NCBI GenBank assembly: GCA_963666625.1
Contig: OY762925.1
Location: 868,001 to 932,000, forward strand
Origin: JAJDZL01 sp963666625
GTDB taxonomy: Bacteria; Pseudomonadota; Gammaproteobacteria; Arenicellales; JAJDZL01
Length of the DNA: 64,000 nt
Direction of reading: 5' to 3'
Positions 19,234 to 27,550 of the stretch are shown here, in pieces; position 1 is the first letter of the stretch, and each line of letters opens with the position of its first letter. A program made the position numbers and the translations under genes. The notes below the pieces were generated by a model. It saw nothing but the letters and a program-made list of their open reading frames with translations. It was not told where the DNA came from and did not search any database.

Positions 19234-21828
19234 TTATACCGCAACAGGAAGTTGCGATTTTGAGAACTCAACCTTCCCCTCATTCCAACTCACTTCAATT
19301 TCGTCGCCTGTGGTAAATTTTCCCGACAGGATTTCTTTGGCAAGCGGATTTTCCAATCTGTTTTGGATCGCTCTTTTGAGAGGTCGTGCGCCGTAAACCG
19401 GATCGAACCCAGTTGTAGCGAGAAAACTGACTGCTTCTTCGCTCAGTTTCAGATGTATGTCCTGATCGGCAAGCCTGTCCTGAAGCAATTTGATCTGAAT
19501 TTTCGCGATTTCGTTGATCTGATCACGTGAAAGTGAATGAAACACGATCATATCGTCAATACGATTGATGAACTCAGGCCGGAATTTTCGGACAACCTTG
19601 TCCATAACAGTACGCTTTATTTTCCTGTAAGGCAATTCGCCCGTCATTTCCTGAATCAGGTCCGAACCAAGGTTGGAAGTCATGACAACTACCGTGTTAC
19701 GAAAATCAACCATGCGGCCATGTCCATCCGTCAGTCGTCCATCGTCCAGTACCTGCAACAGGATGTTGAACACATCCGAATGGGCCTTTTCAATTTCGTC
19801 AAGAAGGATGACACAGTAGGGGCGTCTCCTTACAAGTTCGGTGAGATGACCGCCCTCCTCATACCCCACGTAACCTGGTGGCGCACCGATCAACCTCGCA
19901 ACTGAGTGCTTCTCCATGAACTCGGACATATCGATCCGAATCAACGCGTCTTCCGTATCGAACAGGAATTGCGCCAGTGCCTTGCACAGTTCAGTCTTTC
20001 CAACACCCGTCGGTCCCAGAAACAGGAATGTTCCGTACGGTCGATTCGGGTCTGACAAACCGGTTCGAGATCGCCTGATCGCATCGGAAACACTGCCGAC
20101 AGCGACTTTCTGACCGACTACGCGTTTACCGATTTCCTCTTCCATTCGCAACAGTTTCGACCGTTCGCCCTCAAGCATTCTGCTGACAGGAATTCCTGTG
20201 GCGCTTGAAACCACTTCCGCAATTTCCTCCTCAGTTACACTACTTCGAAGCAACTCAAATTCCCGATCATCTTCCGAGCGACTGCTCTCCAACTGTCGTT
20301 CCAGTTCCGGAATGGTCTGATACGTGAGCTTGGCCAGGCGATCCAAATCTCCCGCTCGCTGAGCGTTACCTGCCTCGATTCTTGCGGCATCAAGCTGTTC
20401 CATGATGTGCTGTGAACTCATTACTGCGGATTTCTCACCGAACCACAGCTGTTCAAGTTCGGAATACTCGTTCTCAAGCCGACTGAGATCACTTTCCAGC
20501 TTCTCAAGCCTTGTCCTGGAAGCTTGATCGGTTTCATTCTTGAGCGCTTCCCGCTCGATTTTCAGTTGAATGATTTTTCGATCAAGACGGTCCAATGCAT
20601 CCGGTTTTGAGTCAATCTCAATTCGTATTCGACTGGCGGCTTCATCAACCAGATCAATCGCCTTGTCCGGCAAGTTGCGATCAGTGATGTAACGATGGGA
20701 AAGTCGAGCCGCAGCAACAATTGCGGGGTCTGTGATATCCACCCCGTGATGGACTTCATACTTCTCCTTTATGCCGCGAAGTATCGCGATTGTGCTCTCC
20801 AAACTGGGTTCCTGAACAATAATCTTCTGGAAGCGACGCTCAAGTGCCGCATCCTTCTCGACATGTTTGCGATATTCGTCAAGCGTTGTCGCACCGACGC
20901 AGTGCAACTCACCGCGAGCCAAAGCAGGCTTCAGCATATTTCCTGCGTCCATCGACCCTTCCGCCTTACCTGCGCCAACCATCATGTGAAGTTCATCAAT
21001 GAAAAGGATGATCTCTCCCTCCTGACGGGTAAGTTCGTTGAGCAGAGCCTTGAGTCGTTCCTCAAACTCACCGCGAAACTTGGTTCCAGCAATCAGTGTT
21101 CCAAGATCCAGCGATAGCAGGCGTTTGCCTTTCAGGATTTCCGGCACCTCGTCGTCCGAAATCCGTTGAGCCAGCCCTTCGACTATTGCAGTCTTTCCAA
21201 CACCGGGCTCACCGATCAGCACCGGGTTATTTTTAGTGCGCCTCTGCAATACCTGAATGGTACGCCGAATTTCGTCGTCTCGTCCGATAACCGGGTCCAG
21301 CTTCCCAAGTCGTGCTCGCTCCGTTACGTCGATCGTGTATTTTTCAAGCGCACGAAACTGCTCTTCGCTGCTTGCGTCGCTGACAGTCTGTCCTCCACGC
21401 ATCTGATCGATTTTTGCTTCCAGAACCTTACCGTCAGCACCCGCATCCCGCAGTAACTTCCCGACTTTGTGTTTGCTGTCGACAGCGGCAAGGGCGACCA
21501 GCTCGCTGGATATGAACTGATCACCTCTCTTCTGGGATAGTGCGTCAACCCGATTCAGGAGCTTCGCCAGTTCCTGCGACAAGTGCACCGTACCATCGTT
21601 TCCGCTGACCCTGGCAAGCCCGTCAAGATAATTGCCCAATTCGGTTCGAAGCTGGGGCATTTTCACATTACTCTGTGCAAGTAGATGGTGGACTGTACCT
21701 CCTTTCTGATCCAGCAAGGCCACCATCAGGTGCGCCGGATCAATGAACTGATGATCGCGTCCAATCGCCAGGCTCTGGGCGTCAGCCAGTGCGTGCTGTA
21801 GTTTCGTGGTGAATTTTTCTGGATTCAT
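19234..21828 (-). CDS. clpB: ATP-dependent disaggregase chaperone ClpB
   Basis: The 864-residue AAA+ chaperone rescues aggregated proteins together with DnaK. It has the N-terminal Clp repeats (MNPEKFTTKLQHALADAQ), a first ATPase module with GEPGVGKT (about 206-213) and Walker B FIDELH, the coiled-coil middle domain (about 400-520), and a second module with GPTGVGKT (about 604-611) and the Clp signature around LLQVLDDGRLTDG. Length matches ClpB and not ClpA/ClpC. It is transcribed alone; a sigma-32-like promoter lies just upstream. Confidence 0.97.
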   Translation of the reverse strand: MNPEKFTTKLQHALADAQSLAIGRDHQFIDPAHLMVALLDQKGGTVHHLLAQSNVKMPQLRTELGNYLDGLARVSGNDGTVHLSQELAKLLNRVDALSQKRGDQFISSELVALAAVDSKHKVGKLLRDAGADGKVLEAKIDQMRGGQTVSDASSEEQFRALEKYTIDVTERARLGKLDPVIGRDDEIRRTIQVLQRRTKNNPVLIGEPGVGKTAIVEGLAQRISDDEVPEILKGKRLLSLDLGTLIAGTKFRGEFEERLKALLNELTRQEGEIILFIDELHMMVGAGKAEGSMDAGNMLKPALARGELHCVGATTLDEYRKHVEKDAALERRFQKIIVQEPSLESTIAILRGIKEKYEVHHGVDITDPAIVAAARLSHRYITDRNLPDKAIDLVDEAASRIRIEIDSKPDALDRLDRKIIQLKIEREALKNETDQASRTRLEKLESDLSRLENEYSELEQLWFGEKSAVMSSQHIMEQLDAARIEAGNAQRAGDLDRLAKLTYQTIPELERQLESSRSEDDREFELLRSSVTEEEIAEVVSSATGIPVSRMLEGERSKLLRMEEEIGKRVVGQKVAVGSVSDAIRRSRTGLSDPNRPYGTFLFLGPTGVGKTELCKALAQFLFDTEDALIRIDMSEFMEKHSVARLIGAPPGYVGYEEGGHLTELVRRRPYCVILLDEIEKAHSDVFNILLQVLDDGRLTDGHGRMVDFRNTVVVMTSNLGSDLIQEMTGELPYRKIKRTVMDKVVRKFRPEFINRIDDMIVFHSLSRDQINEIAKIQIKLLQDRLADQDIHLKLSEEAVSFLATTGFDPVYGARPLKRAIQNRLENPLAKEILSGKFTTGDEIEVSWNEGKVEFSKSQLPVAV

Positions 21829-21871
21829 TTCGTTTACCCGATAACAAATTCGGAACTCTGTTTACGATATT

Positions 21872-21900
21872 GAAAATAGGAACGAAACAGAAAATTTCAA
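21872..21900 (-). promoter_or_regulatory. possible heat-shock (sigma-32-type) promoter of clpB
   Basis: Reading the minus strand, TTGAAA (21895-21900) is followed after 14 bp by CCTATTT (21874-21880), about 46 bp before the clpB ATG. This resembles the sigma-32 pattern (CTTGAAA, 11-16 bp, CCCCAT-T) but the -10 part is only partly matched. Confidence 0.35.
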
Positions 21901-21952
21901 TGTCCGACGTGTTATTAAAGCTGGTACAGCAACAATTGATTCCGCCTGGAAC

Positions 21953-21975
21953 GCACCTGCTACAATCGCAGGTGC
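21953..21975. other. 8-bp hairpin between acyl-CoA synthetase and clpB
   Basis: GCACCTGC at 21953-21960 and GCAGGTGC at 21968-21975 form a perfect stem with a 7-nt loop, about 40 bp downstream of the acyl-CoA synthetase stop. No U-run follows on either strand, so it may pause transcription or protect the mRNA end instead of acting as a simple terminator. Confidence 0.4.
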
Positions 21976-22014
21976 ACGACCCCAAAGGAGGCGAACCCTG
22001 TCTGTCCGAAGGAT

Positions 22015-23574
22015 TCAGCGTACTTCGTTTTGCTCGAATACTTCGGGGAGCTTGGTCAGGGCGGTCTTGCCAAGCGGCGTTCTCGGCAGATCGTCGATCA
22101 CTGCGCATCGCGTAATGTGATTGTGGGCGGATGCTTTGGCGTTGAATTCCTTCAGAATCTCTTTTGCCCGGGCTGCGCTTGCCTCAGGATCGTCCATGGC
22201 AAATACAACACAGGGGCGATGACCGAATTCAACGATACCGGCTTCCTTGACCTCTGGATAACGCTCAAGCAGCGATTCGAGTTCTTCAGGATATACATTC
22301 TTACCGCCTTCGGTGACGATGGTTCTCTTGATTCGACCTGTCAGGCTCAGGTTTCCAGAACTGTCAAGTCTTCCGAGATCACCGGTTCGAAACCACCCGT
22401 CCTTCATCACTTCCTGCGTTGCTGCCGCATCTGAATACCCCAGCATGACATTATCCCCTTTGACCAGTACTTCACCGCTTCCCAGCTCATCAGGATTGTC
22501 GATCTTGACTGTTACTCCTTCGATTGCATAGCCCACACTGTCAAGATTGTCTGGAAATGCTTCCTGAACACAGACGACCGGAGATGTCTCCGTCAATCCA
22601 TATCCCTGCCGCAGACTGATTCCCAGATCGCGAAAGAACTGAGCGATCGTCGGATCAAGCCGTGCACCGCCGCTCACCCAGTAACGAAGATTCGGGCTCA
22701 ACTTCTTGCGCAATGGCGCATTCAATCGGCTTCGCAAACCAAGCGGCAGAGCGGCAAGCAGCGAGACATAACCCCGAAGCAGGAAACTGCTGCTTTGAAA
22801 TTTTTTCTCCATTCCCTGCTTGATATTTCGATAAAGCCGTGGAACTGCCAGAACAACAGATACATTCTCTTCCAGCATGGCGGCCAGCACTTCTTGAGCC
22901 GTCAAAATCTTGGGCAATGCAATTGATGCCCCGCAGTAAAGTGGCAACAGCATTCCACCCACCATTTCAAATGTGTGTGAAAGTGGTAAAAGACTTAGAA
23001 ATCTGTCATGGTGATCGATCTTGACGACTTTTGAACAGGCAATCACGTTTGAAGACAAATTGTGATGTGAAAGCCGAACAATCTTGGGCACACCCGTACT
23101 CCCCGAAGTGTAGATTCGAACCGCTTCTTCCGAGCTCAGGTCGTTATCAGGAATCTTTTCCTCCTCGACCGTGAGTTCGTTTCCAATTTCAATTGCAATT
23201 TTGGGCGTATCGACACCCGCGATCTTTGAATCCGCTTCATGCGCCATGATCAATTTGGGATTCAATGCGGCAATCTGGGTTTGGATATCATCCTCGCTGT
23301 AGCCGATGTGAACAGGGGCGAGAATCGCACCAATCCGCCAGGCTGCGAACGCTGCAATTCCCCATTCGACACCGTTTGGTCCGATTACAGATACAACATC
23401 GCCTTTCGACACTCCATGCTCGCGCAGACGACCTGCCATATGAAGTGCGGATTCGCGTACCGTCCCGTATGAATACGAAATGGATTCGGCATCTTTCTGT
23501 CTACGAATCCAGGCTGTTCTTGATGCGTGTGAATTAAGGCGTGGACTGAAAATACTCCAAATATCTTGAGACAT
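22015..23574 (-). CDS. AMP-dependent (long-chain fatty) acyl-CoA synthetase
   Basis: This ANL-superfamily ligase activates a carboxylic acid as acyl-AMP and transfers it to CoA. It has the P-loop YTSGSTGVPKIVRLSH, the GYGLTETSPVV motif, the hinge region TGDLGRLDSSGNLSLTGR, and a C-terminal PRTPLGKTALTKL with the catalytic lysine. The start at 23574 (MSQDIWS) is preferred because GGGAG lies about 10 bp before it; an in-frame ATG at 23607 would add 11 residues and has no such site. At about 519 residues it is typical of medium/long-chain acyl-CoA synthetases, but the acyl substrate is unknown. Confidence 0.87.
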   Translation of the reverse strand: MSQDIWSIFSPRLNSHASRTAWIRRQKDAESISYSYGTVRESALHMAGRLREHGVSKGDVVSVIGPNGVEWGIAAFAAWRIGAILAPVHIGYSEDDIQTQIAALNPKLIMAHEADSKIAGVDTPKIAIEIGNELTVEEEKIPDNDLSSEEAVRIYTSGSTGVPKIVRLSHHNLSSNVIACSKVVKIDHHDRFLSLLPLSHTFEMVGGMLLPLYCGASIALPKILTAQEVLAAMLEENVSVVLAVPRLYRNIKQGMEKKFQSSSFLLRGYVSLLAALPLGLRSRLNAPLRKKLSPNLRYWVSGGARLDPTIAQFFRDLGISLRQGYGLTETSPVVCVQEAFPDNLDSVGYAIEGVTVKIDNPDELGSGEVLVKGDNVMLGYSDAAATQEVMKDGWFRTGDLGRLDSSGNLSLTGRIKRTIVTEGGKNVYPEELESLLERYPEVKEAGIVEFGHRPCVVFAMDDPEASAARAKEILKEFNAKASAHNHITRCAVIDDLPRTPLGKTALTKLPEVFEQNEVR

Positions 23575-24250
23575 GATTTCTCTACTCCCGGCATGCGCCT
23601 GAAACAAACGCTACCAGCAAAAATTTTTCGCGGTGTAATGTAGTTTTCCGATGTGCTTTCAATTACAACCCTCAGAACTTATATTGTTGCACAAATTGAG
23701 TATGCAGGGTGAGATTTCAATCCACATCCCGATATGGATTGAAGGTAATTCATCAGTATTTTCGTTCGCCCAACAATTTCGCACAGTAAAACATCGATTT
23801 TTGCCAAGCTAATTTCTGTTGCAATTCATATGAGAATTTCGAATGGGTCGGACGTAACCAATTCAATTGAAGTTGAAATAAATTATTTCGCACCTTTGTT
23901 GTCCCGACTAGGTGCGAATTTTTCTTTCAATATGGAAACAGTTTTAAAGATCGTGTGTGAGATGAGTTGGGATAGTCTCGTTGCGGGTATATCGACTTGA
24001 GTTTGAAAGGTCTAAATTAATCTCGCACTGCTGTAGCTGATTGTTCGATATCCTGTTCGGGAACTTTGTGAATTTTGCTCAATGTTTCCCAAACCCACTC
24101 AAATGTTTGCCTGAATAACATTTGAGCAGATATTTTTCAAGAAACTGTCTGACGGTTTCTTTAGGAAATTCTATAGACATTGCGGCTCGACATTTCTGTT
24201 ACCCCACGCGGGTCGAGGCATTGAAGGTCGAAAACTAAGCTAATTTGGGT
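23575..24250. other. gene-free region left of the IS element
   Basis: About 680 bp without a recognisable gene. It holds a 9-bp hairpin (TTCAATCCA at 23716-23724, TGGATTGAA at 23735-23743), a terminator-like hairpin at 23887-23918, and a CTCGAC/GTCGAG inverted repeat near 24187-24215. It ends at the left boundary of the insertion sequence. The two plus-strand hairpins without an upstream gene leave room for a small untranslated RNA. Confidence 0.45.
23887..23925 (+). terminator. intrinsic terminator-like hairpin without an obvious gene
   Basis: A 9-bp perfect stem (TTCGCACCT at 23887-23895, AGGTGCGAA at 23910-23918) is followed by AATTTTTCTTT on the plus strand. No plus-strand coding gene ends before it; the neighbouring acyl-CoA synthetase reads the other way. 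Confidence 0.5.
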
Positions 24251-24256
24251 AGACCC

Positions 24257-24271
24257 TATGTTTTGACCTGT
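24257..24271 (+). repeat. left subterminal inverted repeat of the IS
   Basis: TATGTTTTGACCTGT is the exact reverse complement of ACAGGTCAAAACATA at 25775-25789. It begins 6 bp inside the left core copy. Confidence 0.9.
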
Positions 24272-24290
24272 TCCCCACAGATTATCGGGG

Positions 24291-24313
24291 TACGCAGATT
24301 TAAAATATGCGTA
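24291..24313 (+). other. left-end hairpin upstream of the transposase
   Basis: TACGCA (24291-24296) and TGCGTA (24308-24313) flank an AT-rich loop, about 30 bp before the transposase ATG. A CCCC/GGGG pairing lies just upstream. These may limit transposase expression or shape the left end. Confidence 0.4.
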
Positions 24314-24344
24314 TTTTCCGAAGCTGACAACCGGAGGAACAGGT

Positions 24345-25526
24345 ATGAGCGATTATACAGATCACAGAGACATCACGGCGGTCCCGGCTGAGGGTTCGGT
24401 GCGGGTGCATGTCGGGCTGGATGTGCACAAGGATACGGTGGCGGTGGCGGTCGCCTGGCGGGATCCGGATTTCGATGCGATGGAGGTCGAGGATCGGGCG
24501 ACGATTCCGAACCGGCCGAATACGCTGGTGCGGCTGACCGAAGCGTTGTCGGAGGAGTTCGGCGGGACACTTCATTTTGTCTATGAGGCCGGTGCCTGCG
24601 GCTTTGTGATCTGGCGTCAGCTTCGGGATCTGGGGCTGGGCTGCGAGGTGGTGGCGCCGACGCTGATTCCGAAAAAGCCGGGTGAGCGGGTGAAGACCGA
24701 TCGTCGCGACGCAAGGGAGCTGGCGAGATTGTCGGTATTGGGCTATCTGACACCGGTGTGGGTGCCGGACACCGAGCAGGAGGCGATGCGTGATCTGGTC
24801 CGGTTGCGGGCGGATCTGAAGGCGGGCATCAAGAAACAGCGCCAGCAGCTCAACCATTTTCTTCTTCGGCACGGCCATCACTGGCAGAAGACCAGGTGGA
24901 ACCAGGGGCATCGCGCCTGGATGAGGGACCGCAGGTTCACACATCCGGCGCAGCAGATCGCACTGGTCACCGCCCTGGACACATTGGAGCAGCACGAGAT
25001 GCGTCTGGCGGAGCTGGACCGCGACATTGTCGCCCAGAGTGAACAGTGGGCCTGGAATCCGGTGCTCCAATCGTTGCGCGCATTGCGCGGGGTCGATCTT
25101 CTCACCGCGGTTACCGTGGCAGCCGAGATCGGTGACCTTCGCCGGTTCCCGAGTGCCGGACAGTTCATGGCCTTCCTCGGCCTGGTGCCCGGCGAGTTCA
25201 GCAGCGGTGGACGCCGCCGAACCGGCGCCATCACCAGGACCGGCAACTCTGCGGTGCGTCGCATCCTCACCGAAAGTGCCTGGTGCTACCGCCACCCGCC
25301 GCGCAACACCCGACACCTGCAGCGCAAGGCGAAAGACTCGTCCGAATACGCGGCAAGGCGGGCCTGGGACGCTCAGAAACGGCTGTGCGGCAAGTATCTC
25401 GCCATGTGCCGCAAGGGCAAGAGTTCGAAAACCGCGGTCAGCGCAGTCGCCCGCGAGCTGGCCGGGTTCATCTGGGACATCGGCTGCCATGAACTCAACA
25501 GGTTGCCGACCGCAACCGAACAGTAA
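24345..25526 (+). CDS. IS110/IS1111-family DEDD transposase (serine-type recombinase)
   Basis: The 393-residue protein has an N-terminal RuvC-like DEDD domain: GLDVHKD with Asp26, YEAGACG with Glu81, and TDRRDARELA with Asp119 and Asp122. The C-terminal Tnp_20 domain has FLGLVPGEFSSGG with the candidate catalytic serine at 286-287, and RTGNSAVRRILTESAW. Such enzymes use a non-coding bridge RNA to pair donor and target DNA and recombine without target duplication. The ATG has a GGAGG site 7 bp upstream. No frameshift or stop, so it is likely active. A long antisense open frame over it is a composition shadow. Confidence 0.95.
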   Translation: MSDYTDHRDITAVPAEGSVRVHVGLDVHKDTVAVAVAWRDPDFDAMEVEDRATIPNRPNTLVRLTEALSEEFGGTLHFVYEAGACGFVIWRQLRDLGLGCEVVAPTLIPKKPGERVKTDRRDARELARLSVLGYLTPVWVPDTEQEAMRDLVRLRADLKAGIKKQRQQLNHFLLRHGHHWQKTRWNQGHRAWMRDRRFTHPAQQIALVTALDTLEQHEMRLAELDRDIVAQSEQWAWNPVLQSLRALRGVDLLTAVTVAAEIGDLRRFPSAGQFMAFLGLVPGEFSSGGRRRTGAITRTGNSAVRRILTESAWCYRHPPRNTRHLQRKAKDSSEYAARRAWDAQKRLCGKYLAMCRKGKSSKTAVSAVARELAGFIWDIGCHELNRLPTATEQ

Positions 25527-25544
25527 CCGAGAACCGACAGCAGG

Positions 25545-25702
25545 TGCCAACCTTATGGAAAAACCCTCGTTGAATCTATGTAGGCTCGCCGGCCGGGGGC
25601 CGGCGATGATCCACGTTTGTAGACCGAGGTATTTCCGTGACGCAGCAGGGTCATGTGGTAATCAACCCACGCATATCAGTTTGTCAACCCAGTGTCACGA
25701 CC
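25545..25702 (+). ncRNA. predicted IS1111-type bridge RNA (target loop then donor loop)
   Basis: Module 1: GGAAA/TTTCC and CCTCG/CGAGG (25557-25569 with 25625-25636) close an internal loop capped by a perfect 9-bp GC hairpin (25586-25606). The 5' loop strand holds TGAATCTA (25571-25578), identical to the minus strand of the reconstructed empty site across the CT core; the 3' strand holds GTAGA (25619-25623), matching the plus strand there. Module 2: CGTGAC/GTCACG (25636-25641 with 25694-25699) closes a loop capped by GTGG/CCAC. Its 5' strand has AGGGTC (25647-25652), matching the minus strand of the left end; its 3' strand has CATATCAG (25672-25679), matching the right end at 25786-25793. Known bridge RNAs have this order and strand logic. 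Exact RNA ends are not determined. Confidence 0.75.
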
Positions 25703-25774
25703 AGGGCCCGCACCTGCCGTCTTTCAGATTTGATGATATAGTACAGTGAGACAGAATGAAACTCACAGGTTAGG

Positions 25775-25789
25775 ACAGGTCAAAACATA
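25775..25789 (-). repeat. right subterminal inverted repeat of the IS
   Basis: ACAGGTCAAAACATA is the perfect partner of the left repeat at 24257-24271. Only TC separates it from the right core AG, against 4 bp (ACCC) on the left, an unequal spacing like that reported for IS1111 elements. Confidence 0.9.
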
Positions 25790-25802
25790 TCAGATTCACA
25801 AA

Positions 25803-26498
25803 TTACTCGAACGCTTGACTATGTACATAAAGTTGATCTAAGTTCTCTATAGCGATCCTGAATTTCGTACCATGGTCGCGAAGCCCCGAACCGTTGTTTG
25901 TTCGCACGTCGAAATCGATGGCAACGATTCCCGACTCGATGGCATTGACTAGTTGGGTTACACCAGGCTCCCAGTACAGTTTTGCTGATTCGTAATTTAC
26001 ACTCTGATACTTTCTACTCGTCTTACCTTGTACAAGAATCAATCGTCTCAGCTTAAATGCGAATGCGTTGATTATCGTGTCATGAGTCCAATATGGCTGA
26101 ATCAATTCTCCGTAATTCACGTTTTGTACGACGATTCGGGTTCCGTCATTGATGACTCTAAATCCATGACTGCTCATACCGTAAATCGTATGTCTGAAAC
26201 TAGTCCGACCTTTCGAATCTTTCCATCCATACGCCCTCACCATCTCGTGCATTATGGATTTTGGTTGCGGAGTTTTATGAAAGAGTGTAAGTGGCGCATT
26301 CCCACCGTGAAATTTAATCTCCCACTGTTTAGAATCGGGACCGTCTCTGTTGCTTACATCGAATCCCAAAAGCCGTTCAAGCAATAAACCAGGTGCGCCT
26401 GTTCCGCCTATGCCGGCCATGTTCGACCAACTGAATGATCTCGTGGCGAGTACCTCGCGAAGGGAGTCAAATACTCCATTATCCGCAGGAATCGTCAT
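25803..26498 (-). CDS. type II restriction endonuclease, MvaI/BcnI-like
   Basis: The 231-residue protein has a PD-(D/E)xK-type nuclease motif as Pro54-Asp55, Glu60 and Lys62 (GPDSKQWEIKFHGG), after a GGTGAPGLLLERLLG segment like that of MvaI/BcnI-family enzymes, and LTLFHKTPQP after it. Its start overlaps the end of the methylase gene by 20 bp, the usual coupling for a type II pair. The recognition sequence cannot be deduced; MvaI and BcnI cut within CC-W-GG and CC-S-GG sites. The IS110-family element lies about 10 bp after its stop, so the gene itself is intact but its transcript end was probably disturbed. Confidence 0.75.
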   Translation of the reverse strand: MTIPADNGVFDSLREVLATRSFSWSNMAGIGGTGAPGLLLERLLGFDVSNRDGPDSKQWEIKFHGGNAPLTLFHKTPQPKSIMHEMVRAYGWKDSKGRTSFRHTIYGMSSHGFRVINDGTRIVVQNVNYGELIQPYWTHDTIINAFAFKLRRLILVQGKTSRKYQSVNYESAKLYWEPGVTQLVNAIESGIVAIDFDVRTNNGSGLRDHGTKFRIAIENLDQLYVHSQAFE

Positions 26499-27279
26499 AG
26501 TTTTGTTCGATAAAACTGTTGATTCTCTCGGTGGCTAGGTCACAGTATTTCGTCGATTTTTCGATTCCGATCCATTGCTGACCAAGTGACTCTGCCGCTA
26601 TGGCTGTCGTACCACTACCCAAAAACGGATCCAACACCAAGCCATCTCCAGCTGATTTAATGCAGCGTACAGCTAACTCGATCGGAAATGGGGCTGGATG
26701 AGGGTTGTTAGTTTCCTGGGAAATCTTCCAAATATCCCCGTATGAATTTGATTTAGGTGTGAGTTTGAAGTCTGGCTTCGCGATCAGATAGATTACCTCG
26801 TAAGTCGGTAGAAAATATCCGGGATTGAAATTGATTCCGCCTCTCCTTTGCCAAATAATGATTTGACGTACTGGGAAGTCGTGCACTATATCTTGTCTAT
26901 CTTGCAACAGGCCATTTTGAACCCGCCATTTGTGATTGTAAAAAATAGCACCGTCATTACTTATAACTCGCATCATCGCGTCTAGGCAAGCTCGTTGCCA
27001 CTCGACATATTGTTCATGGGGCATCATATCTTGATGCGAATCATATCCCTTGATTAGAGCAGCATTTGACCACTTACCCCCACGCCCGTCTTTCATCCCA
27101 TTTCCGGTACTATTTTTCAAATTGTACGGGGGTGACGTTACGACAGCCTTAATTGACTCAGAATCGATTCGGGCCATAAATTCCAAGCAATCCCCGCAAA
27201 ATAATTCACCATTCCAAGCTAAACCAGGTGAACGGTCAACAGTTTGCGATTGCGTGGGAGAACTTGCTGGGGAATTCAC
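26479..27279 (-). CDS. type II DNA methyltransferase, beta class, N4-cytosine type
   Basis: The 266-residue enzyme has motif IV as TSPPYNLKN (SPPY at 49-52) before motif I as DPFLGSGTT (217-225), the circular order of the beta class. SPPY is usual for N4-cytosine methylases, which fits a partner of MvaI/BcnI-like nucleases. It should protect host DNA from the nuclease encoded just downstream. Both genes are more AT-rich than the surrounding housekeeping genes, consistent with horizontal transfer of the pair. Confidence 0.87.
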   Translation of the reverse strand: MNSPASSPTQSQTVDRSPGLAWNGELFCGDCLEFMARIDSESIKAVVTSPPYNLKNSTGNGMKDGRGGKWSNAALIKGYDSHQDMMPHEQYVEWQRACLDAMMRVISNDGAIFYNHKWRVQNGLLQDRQDIVHDFPVRQIIIWQRRGGINFNPGYFLPTYEVIYLIAKPDFKLTPKSNSYGDIWKISQETNNPHPAPFPIELAVRCIKSAGDGLVLDPFLGSGTTAIAAESLGQQWIGIEKSTKYCDLATERINSFIEQNYDDSCG

Positions 27280-27550
27280 TTCGGATTAGTCTTCTATTAA
27301 TCGGTCATACAAAAATTATTTTATATGAATTCAAATGCAGAGGCATATAGACTTATACCTGATGGTTTTGAAATTCGAATCAGCTTGACTCTGTCTCGCC
27401 CGCAAATAACCCGCAGTTTCCAGACGCCTCCCCACTATTTGTTTGCCAGCTGAATTTTTGGATTTTCAGCCAGAGTCAGGAAAACTTGGAAACCGGGTCA
27501 ATGTGAGACATTCACTGACCACAGACCGGTGGCGAGTTTAGTCGTTCAAT

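Larger units (their letters stand above)
24251..25793 (+). mobile_element. IS110-family insertion sequence, IS1111 type, apparently intact
   Basis: The element carries one DEDD transposase gene, a short left end (about 92 bp) and a long non-coding right end (about 265 bp). Subterminal inverted repeats of 15 bp (24257-24271 and 25775-25789) are the mark of the IS1111 subgroup. An AG dinucleotide occurs at both boundaries (24251-24252 and 25792-25793) and would be the recombination core, CT on the other strand. The ends given are the outer edges of both core copies; one copy belongs to the target. The element is much richer in G and C than its neighbours, which suggests recent arrival. It sits about 10 bp after the stop of the restriction endonuclease gene. 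Confidence 0.88.

Noticed and set aside
24249..24255. GTAGACC at the left IS boundary matching 25619-25625 over 7 nt
   Set aside because: Three of the seven bases lie inside the element, so this is not a pure target match; only GTAGA (5 nt) is counted for the right target guide.
24300..25550. 416-codon minus-strand frame and a 240-codon plus-strand frame (25027-25749) over the IS
   Set aside because: Both are shadows of the GC-rich transposase gene; their translations are Arg/Pro/Ala-rich without family features, while the 393-residue frame has all DEDD and serine motifs.
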